Source: Phocoena phocoena
Taxonomy: Eukaryota; Chordata; Mammalia; Artiodactyla; Phocoenidae
NCBI RefSeq assembly: GCF_963924675.1
Contig: NW_027077440.1
Span: 1,102,501-1,166,500 of the forward strand
DNA: 64,000 nt
Direction: 5' to 3'
The notes below the pieces were generated by a model, which had not been told where the DNA came from, searched no databases, and saw only the letters and a program-made list of their open reading frames with translations. The first letter of the stretch is position 1. Every line of letters begins with the position of its first letter. Below, piece after piece: positions 49,641 through 63,613 of this stretch. The position numbers and the translations under genes were made by a program.

Positions 49641-51388
49641 TTGGCCAAAAAGGGCGTATGCGTTTTTTCCTGAATATATTCAGGAAAAAACGCATACGCC
49701 ATTTTTGGCCAACCAGGCAAGCCTGTAAAGGAAATCTGCCCTACAATGAAATCTCACTGCCCCCCCGGGCAAAAGGGCCATCTGAAAAAAGTGTAAAATC
49801 CAGAAAGTTAGGACTGGATATGGAGAACAGGGAGCCTTGTTATGCTGATTGGCAGGATGTAAATTGTGAACAGCCAGCCTGGAGAAGTGTATGGTGTTTC
49901 CTGAAACACGTAAGAAATAAAGCAACACAGCCTATGGCAATTGCACTTATGGGCCTATTGCTTAGGGAAATTAAAATCAAAAACAGAGAGCCCCCCCAAA
50001 ATTTGGGACGGCTGTGTTCCCAAGTAGCTCGTCTACAGAACCAGGTAAATATCCCAGAAAGCAAAAAATGGATAAAGAAGTTGTGGCACGTACGTGCAAT
50101 GCAATATCACTCAGCAATGAAATCTGTGTCATCAGGCCCATAGCGGCATAGTGAGTGGATGCAGGTAAGGTGATTATTCGTGAACTACGTCACACAGAAA
50201 AAGAAACATCATAAGATATCACTAATACACGGAATGTAAACTTGACTACACATGAACTGAATTACAAAACAGAACAGGGTCTCAAATTTAGAAAACCAAC
50301 TAGTGCTTGCTTATGGGGAAAGGTGCGTTGGGGTGCTGCATAAAACCAGAGACTGAAATTAGCACAGATAGCATTCCATAAGCCAAATATGTAATAGACA
50401 AGACCTACTCCTTGCTCAACGAATGGGACTCAACACCACATCTTCAACACCTAGGAATATACCTGACTAGGAAGAATCTTAAAACCCATGGATTTATATG
50501 TCTCCGTAAGAGAATCAAGCGTGTGTACTGCGGCATAAACGCAGCAGTGAAAATCCGATAAATTCCATTATCAAAATAAATTTCAAAAACAAAACACAAA
50601 GACAGTGAAATAGAGAGCAATTCTTAAATAATTCACTCAGGGCATGTGATGCAACCGGGATTTAACACATCTACACCCAGAGCTGGTTGAGACATAAGGC
50701 TGGACACTTCAGGCTGATAGCATTGGTGAGTTTCGGTGAGCAAATGCAGACCCTTTGAAGTCATACTGCATGGTACCCATTCCATGGGTCCCAACTCTCC
50801 AGGTTCAAGGGATTCTTCCACCAGCTAAAACATGCATGGGAAACCCAGAGTATCGTCCACCGTGTGATTGGGAAACGATTTAAAATGCATCTCAGTTTTC
50901 GTATCCTGGTCCTCGGGTTCACCATTCCAGATGCTTTACTAACACTCTCCCCGCTTGGAGAGTCAGTGCCTTTAACCTCCTGTTTGGCACAGCTTGCAAT
51001 TTCTGTGCAAGATGAACAGGAATAGGGAGAACCAATGAGAGACTAGCTGTAGGTGTCTGCACGGGCAAATGTAACGCTCATTGCCCACCAGGAAGAGGAA
51101 TTAAACAAAGGCTCAGTGTGCCCTGCTGGAAACAGATTAGGGCCTGAAGCAATCCTGCGGTTTTGTGCCCAGCTCACAAGAAAGCGAGTTGAAGAAAGGA
51201 GCTCAGGGGCACTGTAATTCACAAACCTGCAGAGTAATAAATGACAGCTATCCTCCAAAAATATATTGAAATAAGCCTGCGAATGGGACTTGAAAGCGGG
51301 GCAGAATTTCAGGAAAACGATTGCAGGGGGTAGACTGGAATTGCCCTGAAAGCATAGGAAAAGAGGCAGAACGTCGACAATGATGCAC
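49641..51388. repeat. Satellite unit, array 2 (class B)
   Basis: Length 1748 bp. The right arm reads CGCCATTTTT. Class B-like block near 49938-50020 (GCAATTGCACTT, GCTTAGGG, CAGAGAGCC, CCCAAAATTTGG). It also has CATAAACG...TTTCAAAAAC near 50533 and GGGATTTAAC near 50657. Confidence 0.91.
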
Positions 51389-53136
51389 TTGGCCAAAAAG
51401 GGAGTATGCGTTTTTTCCTGAATATATTCAGGAAAAAACGCATAAGCCCTTTTTGGCCAACCAGGCAAGCCTGTAAAGGAAATCTGCCCTACAATGAAAT
51501 CTCACTGCCCCCCCGGGCAAAAGGGCCATCTGAAAAAAGTGTAAAATCCAGAAAGGTAGGACAGGATATGGAGAACAGGGAGCCTTGTTATGCTGATTGG
51601 CAGGATGTAAATTGCCAGCAGCCACCCTGGAGAATTGTATGGTGTTTCCTGAAACATGTAAGAAACAAAGCAACACAGCCTATGGCACTTGAATTTATGG
51701 TCCTATAGCTTACGGAAATTAAAATCAAAAACAGACAGCCACCCCAATATTTGGGATGGCTGTGTTCACAAGAAGCTCGTCTACAGTATCAGGTAAATAT
51801 CCCAGAAAGCAAAAAATGGATAAAGAAGTTGTGGCACGTACTTACAATGCAGTATCCCTCATCAATGAAATCTGTGTCATCAGGCCCGAAGCGGCATAGT
51901 GAATGGATGCAGGTACGGTGATTCTACGTGAACTACGTCACACAGAAAAAGAAACATCATAAGATATCACTAATACACGGAATATAAACTTGACTACACA
52001 TGAACTGAATTACAAAACAGAACAGGGTCTCAAATTTAGAAAACCAACTAGTGCTTGCTTATGGGGAAAGGTGCCTTGGGGTGCTGCATAAATCCAGAGA
52101 CTGAAATTAGCACAGATAACATTCCATAAGCCAAATATGTAATAGACAAGACCTACTCCTTGCTCAACGAAATGGACTCAACACCACATATTCAACGCCT
52201 AGGTATATACATGACTAGGAAGAATCTTAAAACCCATGGATATATATGTCTCCGTAAGAGAATCAAGCGTGTGTACAGCGGCCGAATCGCAGCAGTGAAA
52301 ATCCGATAAATCCCATTATCAAAATAAATTTCGAAAACAAAACACAAAGACAGTGAAATAGAGAGCAATTCTTAAATAATTCACTCAGGGCATGTGATGC
52401 AACCGGGATTGACCACATCTACACCCAGAGCTGGTTGAGACATAAGGCTGGACACTTCAGACTGATAGCATTGGTGAGTTTCGGTGAGCAAATGCAGACC
52501 CTTTGAAGTCATACTGCATGGTACCCATTCCATGGGTCCCAACTCTCCAGGTTCAAGGGATTCTTCCTCCAGCTAAAACATGCATGGGAAACCCAGAGTA
52601 TCGTCCACCGTGTGATTGGGAAACGATTTAAAATGCATCTCAGTTTTCGTATCCTGGTCCTCGGGTTCACCATTCCAGATGCTTTACTAACACTCTCTCC
52701 GCTTGGAGAGTCAGTGCCTTTAACCTCCTCTTTGGCACAGCTTGCAATTTCTGTGCAAGATGAACAGGAATAGGGAGAACCAATGAGAGACTAGCTATAG
52801 GTGTCAGCACGGGCAAAAGTAACGCTCATTTCCCACAAGGAAGAGGAATTAACCAAAGGCTCAGCGTGCCCTGCTGGAAACAGATTAGGGCCTGAAGCAA
52901 TCCTGCGGTTTTGTGCCCAGCTCAGAAGAAAGCGAGTTGAAGAAAGGAGCTCAGGGGCACTGTAATTCACAAACCTGCAGAGTTATAAATGACAGCTATC
53001 CTCCAAAAATATATTGAAGTAAGCCTGCCAAGGGGACTTGAAAGCGGGGCAGAATTTCAGGAAAACGATTGCAGGGGGTAGACTGGAATTGCCCTGAAAG
53101 CATAGGAAAAGAGGCAGAACGTCGACAATGATGCAC
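51389..53136. repeat. Satellite unit, array 2 (class A)
   Basis: Length 1748 bp. Each arm has a different change (GGGAGTATGCG left, CGCATAAGCCCT right), so two pairs mismatch. Class A. It shares CCAGGCAAGCC and AATCTGCCCTAC right after the palindrome with the preceding unit. Confidence 0.91.
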
Positions 53137-54883
53137 TTGGCCAAAAAGGGCGTATGCGTTTTTTCCTGAATATATTCAGGAAAAAACGCATACGCCATTT
53201 TTGGCCAACCAAGCAAGCCTGTAAAGGAAATCTGCACTACAATGAAGTCTCACTGCCCCCCGGGCAAAAGGGCCATCTGAAAAAAGTGTAAAATCCAGAA
53301 AGGTAGGACAGGATATGGAGAACAGGGAGCCTTGTTATGCTGATTGGCAGGATGTAAATTGCCAGCAGCCACACTGGAGAAGTGTATGGTGTTTCCTGAA
53401 ACACGTAAGAAATAAAGCAACACAGCCTATGGCAATTGCACTTATGGTCCTATTCCTTAGGGAAATTAAAATAAAAAACAGAGAGCCACCCGAAAGTTTG
53501 GGACGGCTGTGTTCCCAAGAAGCTCGTCTACAGTACCAGGTAAATATCCCAGAAAGCAAAAAATGGATATAGAAGTTTTGGCACGTAAGTGCAATGCAGT
53601 AACACGCAGCAATGAAATCTGTGTCATCAGGCCCGTAGCGGCATAATGAGTGGATGCAGGTACGGTGATTCTACGAGAACTACGTCACACAGAAAAAGAA
53701 ACATCATAAGATATCACTAATACACGGAATGTAAACTTGACTACACATGAACTGAATTACAAAACAGAACAGGGTCTCAAATTTAGAAAACCAACTAGTG
53801 CTTGCTGATGGGGAAAGGTGCCTTGGGGTGCTGCATAAAACCAGAGACAGAAATTAGCACAGATAACATTCCATAAGCCAAATATGTAATAGACAAGACC
53901 TACTCCTTGCTCAACGAAATGGACTCAACACCACATATTCAACGCCCAGGAATATACCTGACTAGGAAGAATCTTAAAACCCATGGATTTATATGTCTCC
54001 GTAAGAGAATCAAGCGTGTGTACAGCGGCAAAAACGCAGCAGTGAAAATCCGATAAATCCCATTATCAAAATAAATTTCGAAAACAAAACACAAAGACAG
54101 TGAAATAGAGAGCAATTCTTAAATAATTCACTCAGGGCATGTCATGCAACCGGGATTTAACACATCTACACCCAGAGCTGGTTGAGACATAAGGCTGGAC
54201 ACTTCAGGCTGATAGCATTGGTGAGTTTCGGTGAGCAAATGCAGACCCTTTGAAGTCATACTGCATGGTATCCATTCCATGGGTCCCAACTCTCCAGGTT
54301 CAAGGGATTCTTCCTTCAGCTAAAACATGCATGGGAAACACAGAGTATGGTACACCGTGAGATTGGGAAATGATTTAAAAAGGATCTCAGTTTTCGTAGC
54401 CTTGTCCTCGAGTTCACCATTCCAGACGCTTTACTAACACTCTCCCCGCTTGGAGAGTCAGTGCCTTTAACATCCTGTTTGGCACAGTTTGCAATTTCTG
54501 TGCAAGATGAACAGGAATAGGGAGAACCAATGAGAGACTAGCTGTAGGTCTCTGCACGGGCAAATGTAACGCTCATTGCCCACAAGGAAGAGGAATTAAA
54601 CAAAGGCTCAGTGTGCCCTGCTGGAAACTGATTAGGGCCTGAAGCAATCCTGCGGTTTTGTGCTCAGCTCACAAGAAAGCGAGTTGAAGAAAGGAGCTCA
54701 GAGGCACTGTAATTCACAAACCTGCAGAGTTATAATTGACAGCTATCCTCCAAAAATATATTGAAGTAAGCCTGCGAAGGGGACTTGAAAGCGGGGCAGA
54801 ATTTCAGGGAAAAGATTGCAGGGGGTAGACTGGAATTGACCTGAAAGCTTAGGAAAAGAGGCACAACGTCGACAATGATGCAC
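53137..54883. repeat. Satellite unit, array 2 (class B)
   Basis: Length 1747 bp. The right arm has CGCCATTTTT, as in the unit two back at 49641. Class B block near 53430-53515. Near 54345-54440 it shares part of the rare block of units 10 and 12 (ACACAGAGTATGGTACACCG, TCCTTGTCCTC-like text, CAGACGC). Confidence 0.91.
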
Positions 54884-56629
54884 TTGGCCAAAAAGCGCGT
54901 ATGCGTTTTTTCCTGAATATATTTAGGAAAAAACGCATACGCACTTTTTGGCCAACCAAGCAAGCCTGTAAAGGAAATCTGCACTACAATGAAGTCTCAC
55001 TGCCCCCCGGGCAAAAGGGCCATCTGAAAAAAGTGTAAAATCCAGAAAGGTAGGACAGGATATTGAGAACAGGTAGCCTTGTTATGCTGATTGGCAGGAT
55101 GTAAATTGCCAACAGCCACCCTGGAGAAGTGTATGGTGTTTCCTGAAACACGTAAGAAACAAAGCAACACAGCCTATGGCACTTCCACTTATGGTCCTAT
55201 AGCTTACGGAAATTAAAATCAGAAACAAACAGCCACCCCAATATTTGGGACGGCTGTGTTCACAAGAAGCTCGTCTACAGTATCAGGTAAATATCCCAGA
55301 AAGCAAAAATGGATAAAGAAGTTGTGGCACGTACGTACAATGCAATATCACTCAGCAATGAAATCTGTGTCATCAGGCCCGTAGCGGCATAGTGAGTGGA
55401 TGCAGGTACGGTGATTCTACGTGAACTACGTCACACAGAAAAAGAAACATCATAAGATATCACTAATACACGGAATGTAAACTTGACTACACATGAACTG
55501 AATTACAAAACAGAACAGGGTCTCAAATTTAGAACACCAACTAGTGCTTGCTTATGGGGAAAGGTGCCTTGCGGTGCTCCATAAAACCAGAGACTGAAAT
55601 TAGAACAGATAACTTTCCATAAGCCAAATATGTAATAGACAAGACCTACTCCTTGCTCAACGAAATGGACCCAACACCACATTTAAAACGCCTAGGAATA
55701 TACCTGACTAGGAAGAATCTTAAAACCCATGGATATATATGTCTCCGGAAGAGAATCAAGCGTGTGTACAGCGGCCGAAACGCAGCAGTGAAAATCCGAT
55801 AAATCCCATTATCAAAATAAATTTCGAAAACAAAACACAAAGACAGTGAAATAGAGAGCAATTCTTAAATAATTCACTCAGGGCATGTTATGCAACCGGG
55901 ATTGACCACATCTACACCCAGAGCTGGTTGAGACATAAGGCTGGACACTTCAGGCTGATAGCATTGGTGAGTTTCGGTGAGCAAATGCAGACCCTTTGAA
56001 GTCATACTGCATGGTACCCATTCCATGGGTCCCAACTCTCCAGGTTCAAGGGATTCTTCCTCCAGCTAAAACATGCATGGGAAACCCACAGTATGGTCCA
56101 CCGTGTGATTGGGAAACGATTTAAAATGGATCTCAGTTTTCGTATCCTGGTCCTCGGGTTCACCATTCCAGATGCTTTACTAACACTCTCCCTGCTTGGA
56201 GAGTCAGTGCCTTTAACCTCCTGTTTGGCACAGCTTGCAATTTCTGTGCAAGATGAACAGGAATAGGGAGAACCAATGAGAGACTAGCTGTAGGTGTCTG
56301 CACGGGCAAATGTAACGCTCATTTCCCACCAGGAAGAGGAATTAACCAAAGGCTCAGTGTGCCCTGCTGGAAACAGATTAGGGCCTGAAGCAAACCTGCG
56401 GTTTTGTGCCCAGCTCACAAGAAAGCGAGTTGAAGAAAGGAGCTCAGGGGCACTGTAATTCACAAACCTGCAGAGTTATAAATGACAGCTATCCTCCAAA
56501 AATATATTGAAGTAAGCCTGCGAAGGGGACTTGAAAGCGGGGCAGAATTTCAGGAAAACGATTGCAGGGGGTAGACTGGAATTGCCCTGAAAGCATAGGA
56601 AAAGAGGCACAACGTCGACAATGATGCAC
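54884..56629. repeat. Satellite unit, array 2 (class A)
   Basis: Length 1746 bp. The palindrome is changed at three places (left AGCGCG, centre ATATTTAGG, right CGCACTTTTT). Class A. It shares TATAATTGACAG near 54730, just before its palindrome, with the rare block of units 10 and 12. Confidence 0.91.
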
Positions 56630-56701
56630 TTGGCCAAAAAGTGCATATGCGTTTTTTCCTGAATATATTCAGGAAAAAACGCATATGCACTTTTTGGCCA
56701 A
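56630..56701. repeat. Perfect palindrome with matching changes in both arms
   Basis: The left arm has GTGCATATGCG in place of GGGCGTATGCG, and the right arm has CGCATATGCAC in place of CGCATACGCCC. Both differences are mirrored exactly, so all 72 bases still pair. This is the only copy in the window that is perfect but not canonical. Confidence 0.94.
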
Positions 56702-58376
56702 CCAAGCAAGCCTGTAAAGGAAATCTGCACTACAATGAAGTCTCACTGCCCCCCGGGCAAAAGGGCCATCTGAAAAAAGTGTAAAATCCAGAAAGGTAGG
56801 ACAGGATATGGAGAACAGGGAACCTTATTATGCTGATTGGGAGGATGTAAATTGCCAACAGCCACCCTGGAGAAGTGTATGGTGTTTCCTGAAACACGTA
56901 AGAAAAAAAGGAACACAGCCTATGGCAATTGCACTTATTGTCCTCTTGCTTAAGGAAATTAATATCAAAAACAGAGATCCACCCAAAAGTTTGGGACGGC
57001 TGTGTTCCCAAGAAGCTCGTCTACAATACCAGGTAAATATCCCAGAAAGCACAAAATGGATAAAGAAGTTGTGGCACGTACGTACAATGCAATATCATTC
57101 AGCAATGAAATCTGTGTCATCAGGCCCGTAGCGGCATAGTGAGTGGATGCAGGTACGGTGATTCTACGTGAACTACGTCTCACAGAAAAAGAAACATCAT
57201 AAGATATCACTAATACACGGAATGTAAACTTGACTACACATGAACTGAATTACAAAACAGAACAGGGTCTCAAATTTAGAAAACCAACTAGTGCTTGTTT
57301 ATGGGGAAAGGTGCGTTGGGGTGCTGCATAAAAGCAGAGACTGAAATTAGCACAGATAACTTTCCATAAGCCAAATATGTAGTAGACAAGACCTACTCCT
57401 TGCTCAACGAAATGGACCCAACACCACATATTCAACGCCTAGGAATATACCTGACAAGGAAGAATCTTAAGACCCATGGATATATATGTCTCCATAAGAG
57501 AATCAAGCGTGTGTACTGCGGGTGAAACGCAGCAGTGAAAATCCGATAAATCCCATTATCAAAATAAATTTCGAAAACAAAACCCAAAGACAGTGAAATA
57601 GAGAGCAATTCTTAAATAATTCACTCAGGGCATGTGATGCAACCGGGATTGACCACATCTACACCCAGAGCTGGTTGAGACATAAGGCTGGACACTTCAG
57701 GCTGATAGCATTGGTGAGTTTCGGTGAGCAAATGCAGACCCTTTGAAGTCATACTGCATGGTACCCATTCCAAGGGTCCCAACTCTCCAGGTTCAAGGGA
57801 TTCTTCCTCCAGCTAAAACATGCATGGGAAACCCAGAGTATCGTCCACCATGTGATTGGGAAACGATTTAAAATGCATCTCAGTTTTCGTATCCTGGTCC
57901 TTGGGTTCACCATTCCAGATGCTTTACTAACACTCTCCCCGCTTGGAGAGTCAGTGCCTTTAACCTCCTCTATGGCACAGCTTGCAAATTCTGTGCAAGA
58001 TGAACAGGAATAGGGAGAACCAATGAGAGACTAGCTATAGGTGTCTGCACGGGCAAATGTAATGCTCATTTCCCACCAAGAAGAGGAATTAACCAAAGGC
58101 TCAGCGTGCCCTGCTGAAAACAGATTAGGGCCTGAAGCAATCCTGTGGTTTTGTGCCCAGCTCACAAGAAAGCGAGTTGAAGAAAGGAGCTCAGGGGCAC
58201 TGTAATTCACACACCTGCAGAGTTATAAATAACAGCTAGACTCCAAAAATATATTGAAGTAAGCCTGCGAAGGGGACTTGAAAACGGGGCAGAGTTTCAG
58301 GAAAACCATTGCAGGGGGTAGACAGGAATTGCCCTGAAAGCATAGGAAAAGAGGCAGAACGTCGACAATGATGCAC
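56630..58376. repeat. Satellite unit, array 2 (class B)
   Basis: Length 1747 bp. Class B block near 56925-57010 with its own changes (CTCTTGCTTAAGG, CAGAGATCC). It has CAAAAGTTTGG. It carries the variant perfect palindrome described next. Confidence 0.91.
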
Positions 58377-60123
58377 TTGGCCAAAAAGGGCGTATGCGTT
58401 ATTTCCTGAATATATTCAGGAAAAAACGCATATGCACTTTTTGGCCAACCAAGCAAGCCTGTAAAGGAAATCTGCACTACAATGAAGTCTCACAGTCCCC
58501 CGGGCAAAAGGGCCATCTGAAAAAAGTGTAAAATCCAGAAAGGTAGGACAGGATATGGAGAACAGGGAGCCTTGTTATGCTGATTGGCAGGATGTAAATT
58601 GCCAGCAGCCACCCTGGAGAAGTGTATGGTGTTTCCTGAAACACGTAAGAAACAAAGCAACACAGCCTATGGCACTTCCACATATGGTCCTATAGCTTAC
58701 AGAAATTAAAATCAAAAACAGACATCCACCCCAATATTCGGGACGGCTGTGTTCACAAGAAGCTCGTCTACAGTATCAGGTAAATATCCCAGAAAGCAAA
58801 AAATGGATAAAGATGTTGTGGCACGTACGTACAATGCAATATCACTCAGCAATGAAATCTGTGTCATCAGGCCCGTAGCGGCATAGTGAGTGGATGCAGA
58901 TACGGTGATTCTACGTGAACTACGTCACACAGAAAAAGAAACATCATAAGATATCACTAATACACGGAATGTAAACTTGACTACACATGAACTGAATTAC
59001 AAAAGAGAACAGGGTCTCAAATTTAGAAAACAAACTAGTGCTTGCTTATGGGAAAAGGTGCCTTGGGGTGCTGCATAAAACCAGAGACTGAAATTAGCAC
59101 AGATAACTTTCCATAAGCCAAATATGTAATAAACAAGACCTACTCCTTGCTCAACGAAATGGACCCAACACCACATATTCAACGCCTAGGAATATACCTG
59201 ACTAGGAAGAATCTTAAAACCCATGTATATATATGTCTCCGTAAGAGAATCAAGCGTGTGTACAGCGGCCGAAAGGCAGCAGTGAAAATCCGATAAATCC
59301 CATTATCAAAATAAATTTCGAAAACAAAACACAAAGACAGTGTAATAGAGAGCAATTCTTAAATAATTCACTCAGGGCATGTGATGCAACCGGGATTTAT
59401 CACATCTACACCCAGAGCTGGTTGAGACATAAGGCTGGACACTTCAGGCTGATAGCATTGGTGAGTTTCGGTGAGCAAATGCAGACCCTTTGAAGTCATA
59501 CTGCATGGTACCCATTCCATGGGTCCCAACTCTCCAGGTTCAAGGGATTCTTCCTCCAGCTAAAACATGCATGGGAAACCCAGAGTATCGTCCACCGTGT
59601 GATTGGGAAACGATTTAAAATGCATCTCAGTTTTCGTATCCTGGTCCTCGGGTTCACCATTGCAGATGCTTTACTAACACTCTCCCCGCTTGGAGAGTCA
59701 GTGCCTTTAACCACCTGTTTGGCACAGCTTGCAATTTCTGTGCAAGATGAACAGGAATAGGGAGAACCAATGAGAGACTAGCTGTAGGTGTCTGCACGGG
59801 CAAATGTAACGCTCATTGCCGACAAGGAAGAGGAATTAAACAAAGGCTCAGCGTGCCCTGATGAAAACAGATTAGGGCCTGAAGCAATCCTGCGGTTTTG
59901 TGCCCAGCTCACAAGAAAGCGAGTTGAAGAAAGGAGCTCAGGGGCACTGTAATTCACAAACCTGCGGAGTTATAAATGACAGCTATCCTCCAAAAATATA
60001 TTGAAGTAAGCCTGTGAAGGGGACTTGAAAGCGGGGCAGAATTTCAGGAAAACGATTGCAGGGGGTAGACTGGAATTGCCCTGAAAGCATAGGAAAAGAG
60101 GCAGAACGTCGACAATGATGCAC
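58377..60123. repeat. Satellite unit, array 2 (class A)
   Basis: Length 1747 bp. The right arm has CGCATATGCAC (the variant form of the previous unit) while the left arm has canonical GGGCGTATGCG, plus a separate GTTATTTCC change. Two of the mismatched pairs are exactly those corrected in the previous unit. Class A. Confidence 0.91.
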
Positions 60124-61868
60124 TTTGCCCAAAAGGGCGTATGCGTTTTTTCCTGAATATATTCAGGAAAAAACGCATACGCCCTTTTTGGCCAACCAAG
60201 CAAGCCTGTAAAGGAAATCTGCACTACAATGAAGTCTCACTGCCCCCCGGGCAAAAGGGCCATCTGAAAAAAGTGTAAAATCCAGAAAGGTAGGACAGGA
60301 TATGGAGAACAGGGAGCCTTGTTATGCTGATTGGCAGGATGTAAATTGCCAGCAGCCACCCTGGAAAAGTGTATGGTGTTTCCTGAAACACGTAAGAAAC
60401 AAAGCAACACAGCCTATGGCACTTCCACTTATGGTCCTATAGCTTACGGAAATTAAAATCAAAAACAGACAGCCACCCCAATATTTGGGACGGCTGTGTT
60501 CACAAGAAGCTCGTCTACAGTATCAGGTAAATAGCCCAGAAAGCAAAAAATGGATAAAGAAGTTGTGGCACGTACGTACAATGCAATATCACTCAGCAAT
60601 GAAATCTGTGTCATCAGGCCCGTAGCGGCATAGTGAGTGGATGCAGGTACGGTGATTCTACGTGAACTACGTCACACAGTAAAGGAAACATCATAAGATA
60701 TCACTAATACACGGATTGTAAACTTGACTACACATGAACTGAATTACAAAACAGAACAGGGTCTCAAGTTTAGAAAAACAACTACTGCTTGCTTATGGGG
60801 AAAGGTGCGTTGGGGTGCTGCATAAAACCAGAGACAGAAATTAGCACAGATAACTTTCCATAAGCCAAATATGCAATAGACAAGACCTACTCCTTGCTCA
60901 ACGAAATGGACCCAACACCACATATTCAACGCCTAGGAATATACCTGACTAGGAAGTATCTTAAAACCCATGGATATATATGTCTCCGTAAGAGAATCAA
61001 GCATGTGTACAGCGGCCGATATGCAGCAGTGAAAATCCGATAAATCCCATTATCAAAATAAATTTCGAAAACAAAACACAAAGACAGTGAAATAGAGAGC
61101 AATTCTTAAATAATTCACTCAGGGCATGTGATGCAACCGGGATTGACCACATCTACACCCAGAGCTGGTTGAGACATAAGGCTGGACACTTCAGGCTGAT
61201 AGCATTGGTGAGTTTCGGTGAGCAAATTCAGACCCTTTGAAGTCATACTGCATGGTACCTATTCCATGGGTCCCAACTCTTCAGGTTCAAGGGATTCTTC
61301 CTCCAGCTAAAACATGCATGGGAAACCCACAGTATGGTCCACCGTGTGATAGGGAAACGATTTAAAATGCATCTCAGTTTTTGTATCCTGGTCCTCGGGT
61401 TCACCCTTCCAGATGATTAGTAACACTCTCCCTGCTTGGAAGTCAGTGCCTTTAACCTCCTGTTTGGCACAGCTTGCAAATTCTGTGCAAGATGAACAGG
61501 AATAGGGAGAACCAATGAGAGAATAGCTATAGGTGTCTGCACGGGCAAATGTAACGCTCATTTCCCACCAGGAAGAGGAATTAACCAAAGGCTCAGTGTG
61601 CTCTGCCGGAAACAGATTAGGGCCTTAAGCAATCCTGCGATTTTGTGCCCAGCTCACAAGAAAGCGAGTTGAAGAAAGGAGCTCAGGGGCACTGTAATTC
61701 ACAAACATGCAGAGGTATAAATGACAGCTATCCTCCAAAAATATATTGAAGTAAGCCGGCGAAGGGGACTTGAAAGCGGGGCAGAATTTCAGGAAAACGA
61801 TTGCAGGGGGTAGACTGGAATTGCCCTGATAGCATGGGAAAAGAGGCAGAACTTCGACAATGATGCAC
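60124..61868. repeat. Satellite unit, array 2
   Basis: Length 1745 bp. The outer left arm reads TTTGCCCAAAAGGGCG, which breaks the end of the stem. Class A. A private change turns GATGCTTTACTAAC into GATGATTAGTAAC near 61413, with one base missing soon after. Confidence 0.91.
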
Positions 61869-63613
61869 TTGGCCAAAAAGGGCGTATGCGTTTTTTCCTG
61901 AATATATTCAGGAAAAAACGCATACGCCCTTTTTGGCCAACCAAGCAAGCCTGTAAAGGAAATCTGCAGTACAATGAAGTCTTACTGCCCCCCGGGCAAA
62001 AGGGCCCTCTGAAAAAAGTGTAAATCCAGAAAGGTAGGACAGGATATGGAGAACAGGGAGCCTTGTTATGCTGATTGGCAGGATGTAAATTGCCAGCAGC
62101 CACCCTGGAGAAGTGTATGGTGTTTCCTGAAACACGTAAGAAACAAAGCAACACAGCCTATGGCACTTCCACTTATGGTCCTATAGCTTACGGAAATTAA
62201 AATCAAAAACAGACAGCCACCCCACTATTTGGGACGGCTGTGTTCACAAGAAGCTCGTCTACAGTATCAGGTAAATATCCCAGAAAGCAAAAAATGGATA
62301 AAGAAGTTGTGGCACGTACGTACAATGCAATATCACTCAGCAATGAAATCTGTGTCATCAGGCCCGTAGCGGCATAGTGAGTGGATGCAGGTACGGTGAT
62401 TCTACGTGAACTACGTCACACAGAAAAAGAAACATCATAAGATATCACTAATACACGGAATGTAAACTTGACTACACATGAACTGAATTACAAAACAGAA
62501 CAGGGTCTCAAATTTAGAAAACCAACTAGTGCTTGCTTATGGGGAAAGGTGCCTTGGGGTGCTGCATAAAACCAGAGACTGAAATTAGCACAGATAACTT
62601 TCCATAAGCCAAATATGTAATAGACAAGACCTACTCCTTGTTCAACGAAATGGACCCAACACCACATATTCAACGCCTAGGAGTATACCTGACTAGGAAG
62701 AATCTTAAAACCCATGGATTTATATGTCTCCGTAAGAGAATCAAGCGTGTGTACAGCGGCATAAACGCAACAGTGAAAATCCGATATATCCCATTATCAA
62801 AATAAATTTCAAAAACAAAACACACAGACAGTGAAATAGAGAGCAATTCTTAAACAATTCACTCAGGGCATGTGATGCAACCGGGATTGACCACATCTAC
62901 ACCCAGAGCTGGTTGAGACATAAGGCTGGACACTTCAGGCTGATAGCATTGGTGAGTTTTGGTGAGCAAATTCAGACCCTTTGAAGTCATACTGCATGGT
63001 ACCCATTCCATGGGTCCCAACTCTCCAGGTTCAAGGGATTCTTCCTCCAGCTAAAACATGCATGGGAAACCCAGAGTATCGTCCACCGTGTGATTGGGAA
63101 ATGATTTAAAATGCATCTCAGTTTTCGTATCCTGGTCCTCGGGTTCACCATTCCAGATGCTTTACTAACACTCTCCCTGCTTGGAGAGTCAGTGCCTTTA
63201 ACCTCCTCTTTGGCACAGCTTGCAATTTCTGTGCAAGATGAACAGGAATAGGGAGAACCAATGAGAGACTAGCTGTAGTTGTCTGCACTGGCAAATATAA
63301 TGCTCATTTCCCACCAGGAAGAGGAATTAACCAAAGGCTCAGCATGCCCTGCTGGAAAGAGATTAGTGCCTGAAGCAATCCTGCGGTTTTGTGCCCAGCT
63401 CACAAGAAAGCGAGTTGAAGAAAGGAGCTCAGGGGCACTGTAATTCACAAACCTGCAGAGTTATAAATGACAGCTATCCTCCAAAAATATATTGAAGTAA
63501 GCCTGCAAAGGGGACTTGAAAGCAGGGCAGAAATTCAGGAAAACGATTGAAGGGTTAAACTGGAATTGCACTTAAAGAATAGGAAAAGGGGCAGAACGTC
63601 GATAATGATGCAC
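61869..63613. repeat. Satellite unit, array 2
   Basis: Length 1745 bp. Perfect canonical palindrome. Class A with the CATAAACG block near 62758. Its last 350 bp carry edge-type variants (GCAAATATAATGCTC, GGAAAGAGATTAGTGCC, GATTGAAGGGTTAAAC) also present at 25870-26140 in array 1. Confidence 0.91.
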
